DNA of 32,500 bases from Armadillidium nasatum (lineage: Eukaryota > Arthropoda > Malacostraca > Isopoda > Armadillidiidae), in NCBI GenBank assembly GCA_009176605.1, contig SEYY01023100.1, positions 155,001 to 187,500 of the forward strand. The letters are read 5' to 3'. The notes beneath the pieces were generated by a model. That model searched no databases and was not told the DNA's origin. It saw only the letters and a program-made list of their open reading frames with translations. Below are positions 29,868 through 32,500 of the stretch, piece after piece (within the stretch, counting starts at the first letter, position 1; every line of letters begins with the position of its first letter). A program made the position numbers and the translations under genes.

Positions 29868-30644
29868 AAGTGAGAGCTAAAGGTCGATAGTTGGAAGAGT
29901 CAGAACGGCTACCTTTTTTTGGGATCGGCTGAACATTTGCGCTCTTCCAACACTGAGGAAAAGTATTAGTATTAATTCATAGAGAGTAGAGCTGAACGAG
30001 GACAGGCGCCAATTCGGAAGCACACTCCTTCAGAACACGAGGGGGAATGCCGTCCGGGACACTGGCCTTCCTAACGTTCATAGATTTCAGGATCCCATGC
30101 ACCTGATCATGAGTAATTACAGGCAGAGACATGGGACACCTGAGAGGAGAAGGAGTAGGAGGAGGAATACCAGAATCGAGCAGGGTGGAATTAGATGAAA
30201 AAAGGAGGCCTAAGAGATTAGCCTTATCAGAGGGAGTATTAGCTACAGAATCATGAGAGCGAATAAGAGGAGGAAAGGCAGATTTACAGAAGTTATTAGA
30301 GATATTTTTGGCAAGAGGCCAGAAATTTTTATCAGTAGGGGAGCCATGGAGGTCAGCACACTTCCTTTTAATGAAAGTACTCTTAATCCGTGGAAGAACA
30401 TCCCTGCAACGATTCCGAGTTGAATGAGAATTAGCAATAGTGATAGGAGAAGGAGAGTTTTTCCATTCACGATAAGCATTGTTTCTTTCACGAAGGACAA
30501 GAGAACAATTGCCATCAAAACATGGATTTTGAGGAGAAAACGATTAAGCTGGATGGAATTAACCTGCTCATCTCATCTTCAACAGCCCCTACCTTTTCCG
30601 CAGAGACCGAATTGTTACCCAAGACAAAGCAAGATTCACTCTAA

Positions 30645-31026
<382 letters not shown>

Positions 31027-31171
31027 TAAATCTTCGTATCCTTTGTAATTCTCAGGAAGAAAATATGAATTTTCGGATTTTTCTTTTCCAATAGATGTTA
31101 CGATGTTGAAATTTTCAGGACTTTTCATGAATGTTTTTATAGAATGGCGTTTTGCGAATATCTTGTTCTGT

Positions 31172-31300
<129 letters not shown>

Positions 31301-31359
<59 letters not shown>

Positions 31360-31364
31360 GGGTG
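31301..31364. repeat. (GT)n part of the compound microsatellite
   Basis: TG dinucleotides to 31350, then GGTGGGTGTGGGTG. This is the only GT array in the window. Confidence 0.96.
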
Positions 31365-32408
<1,044 letters not shown>

Positions 32409-32500
32409 TAATATTATCTTACATGATCGAGGTTCCAGTCTTCGTAAACCGAGTCTGGTATTCTATTGCGAAGAAATTTGGTTAGAAATATTATCATGTA
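32409..32500. other. Window end, nothing recognised
   Basis: AACATTATCTTACATGATCG-type unique sequence; TCTTACATG could be a minus-strand donor (GTAAGA), but there is too little sequence to test. Confidence 0.3.

Larger units (their letters stand above)
28613..30640 (-). mobile_element. Non-LTR retrotransposon (LINE, Jockey/CR1-like), broken and 5'-truncated
   Basis: Reading the minus strand from 30640 leftward gives, in several frames, the end of an endonuclease-RT linker ([20 protein letters not shown], about 30460). Next come LKSMNVRKASVPDGIPPRVL (about 30080) and the fingers motif SNYRPLALTCVLS (about 29880). Then come GLPQGSVLSP (29543-29514) and the catalytic YADD (29453-29442), followed by SHVNNINILGLNINNKLS. 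The carboxyl end is SFFPATSVLWNSLPSSIFLP and LFKAFVCAHLR (28619-28969). Stops at about 30000 and 29875 and at least two frameshifts break it. The first catalytic Asp motif (A-F-D type) is missing. The 3' end runs into an AT array and the 5' side stops at another. It is a dead copy. Confidence 0.9.

Noticed and set aside
30243-30518. Minus-strand leucine-rich frame [14 protein letters not shown]
   Set aside because: Wrong frame of the LINE; the neighbouring frame gives the recognisable [10 protein letters not shown] and later motifs.

Overview
The window is intron-rich, AT-rich animal DNA. The clearest gene is an arthropod-type Deltex, split into at least 14 coding exons with GT..AG introns. 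Next to it are the last exon of a Cys-loop (nicotinic acetylcholine receptor type) channel, several decayed non-LTR retrotransposons and a hAT-like DNA transposon. Nothing is prokaryotic: there are no operons, ribosome binding sites or CRISPR. Protein style and LINE style suggest an arthropod, most likely a crustacean. That host call is inference and was not tested by any search.

Layout. 1-2100: two short candidate exons on the minus strand (138-206 and 559-605), a giant CTT/ATT tract, one plus-strand membrane-protein exon (about 1097-1490), then AT and ATT arrays. 2100-6650: mostly unassigned DNA with two antisense LINE endonuclease remnants (3495-4500). 6660-9640: an AT array, a LINE 3' fragment, and a 1.79-kb element with perfect 15-bp terminal inverted repeats inside an AT array (7755-9544). 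It has very GC-rich ends and a BED zinc-finger reading frame. 9640-11450: AT-rich spacer and two AT arrays.

11477-20886: deltex on the plus strand. It encodes WWE1 (exons 1-2), WWE2 (exons 3-5), a low-complexity proline/serine-rich linker (exons 6-10), a C3H2C3 RING (exons 11-12) and the Deltex C-terminal domain (exons 12-14). Every junction but one joins in phase. The exception lies between 18529 and 18907, where an intermediate exon is likely but no canonical donor is visible. Introns 1, 2, 8, 9 and 11 carry AT arrays, and introns 1 and 5 hold antisense LINE pieces.

20950-25580: AT/ATT arrays and a decayed plus-strand LINE endonuclease (about 22860-23340). 25596-25921 (minus): the terminal exon of the channel subunit, with the M4 helix and an extended tail; its acceptor abuts a 315-bp AT array. 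26245-28215: unassigned. 28613-30640 (minus): a broken LINE reverse transcriptase, bounded on both sides by AT arrays (105 and 375 bp). 31176-32500: AT/GT array, spacer, and a convergent AAT/ATT array.

The main theme is the link between (AT)n arrays, mobile elements and splice sites. Pure AT arrays make up roughly a tenth of the window. They sit at the 3' ends of two different LINE copies, flank the hAT-like element, and press directly on splice sites of at least two genes.
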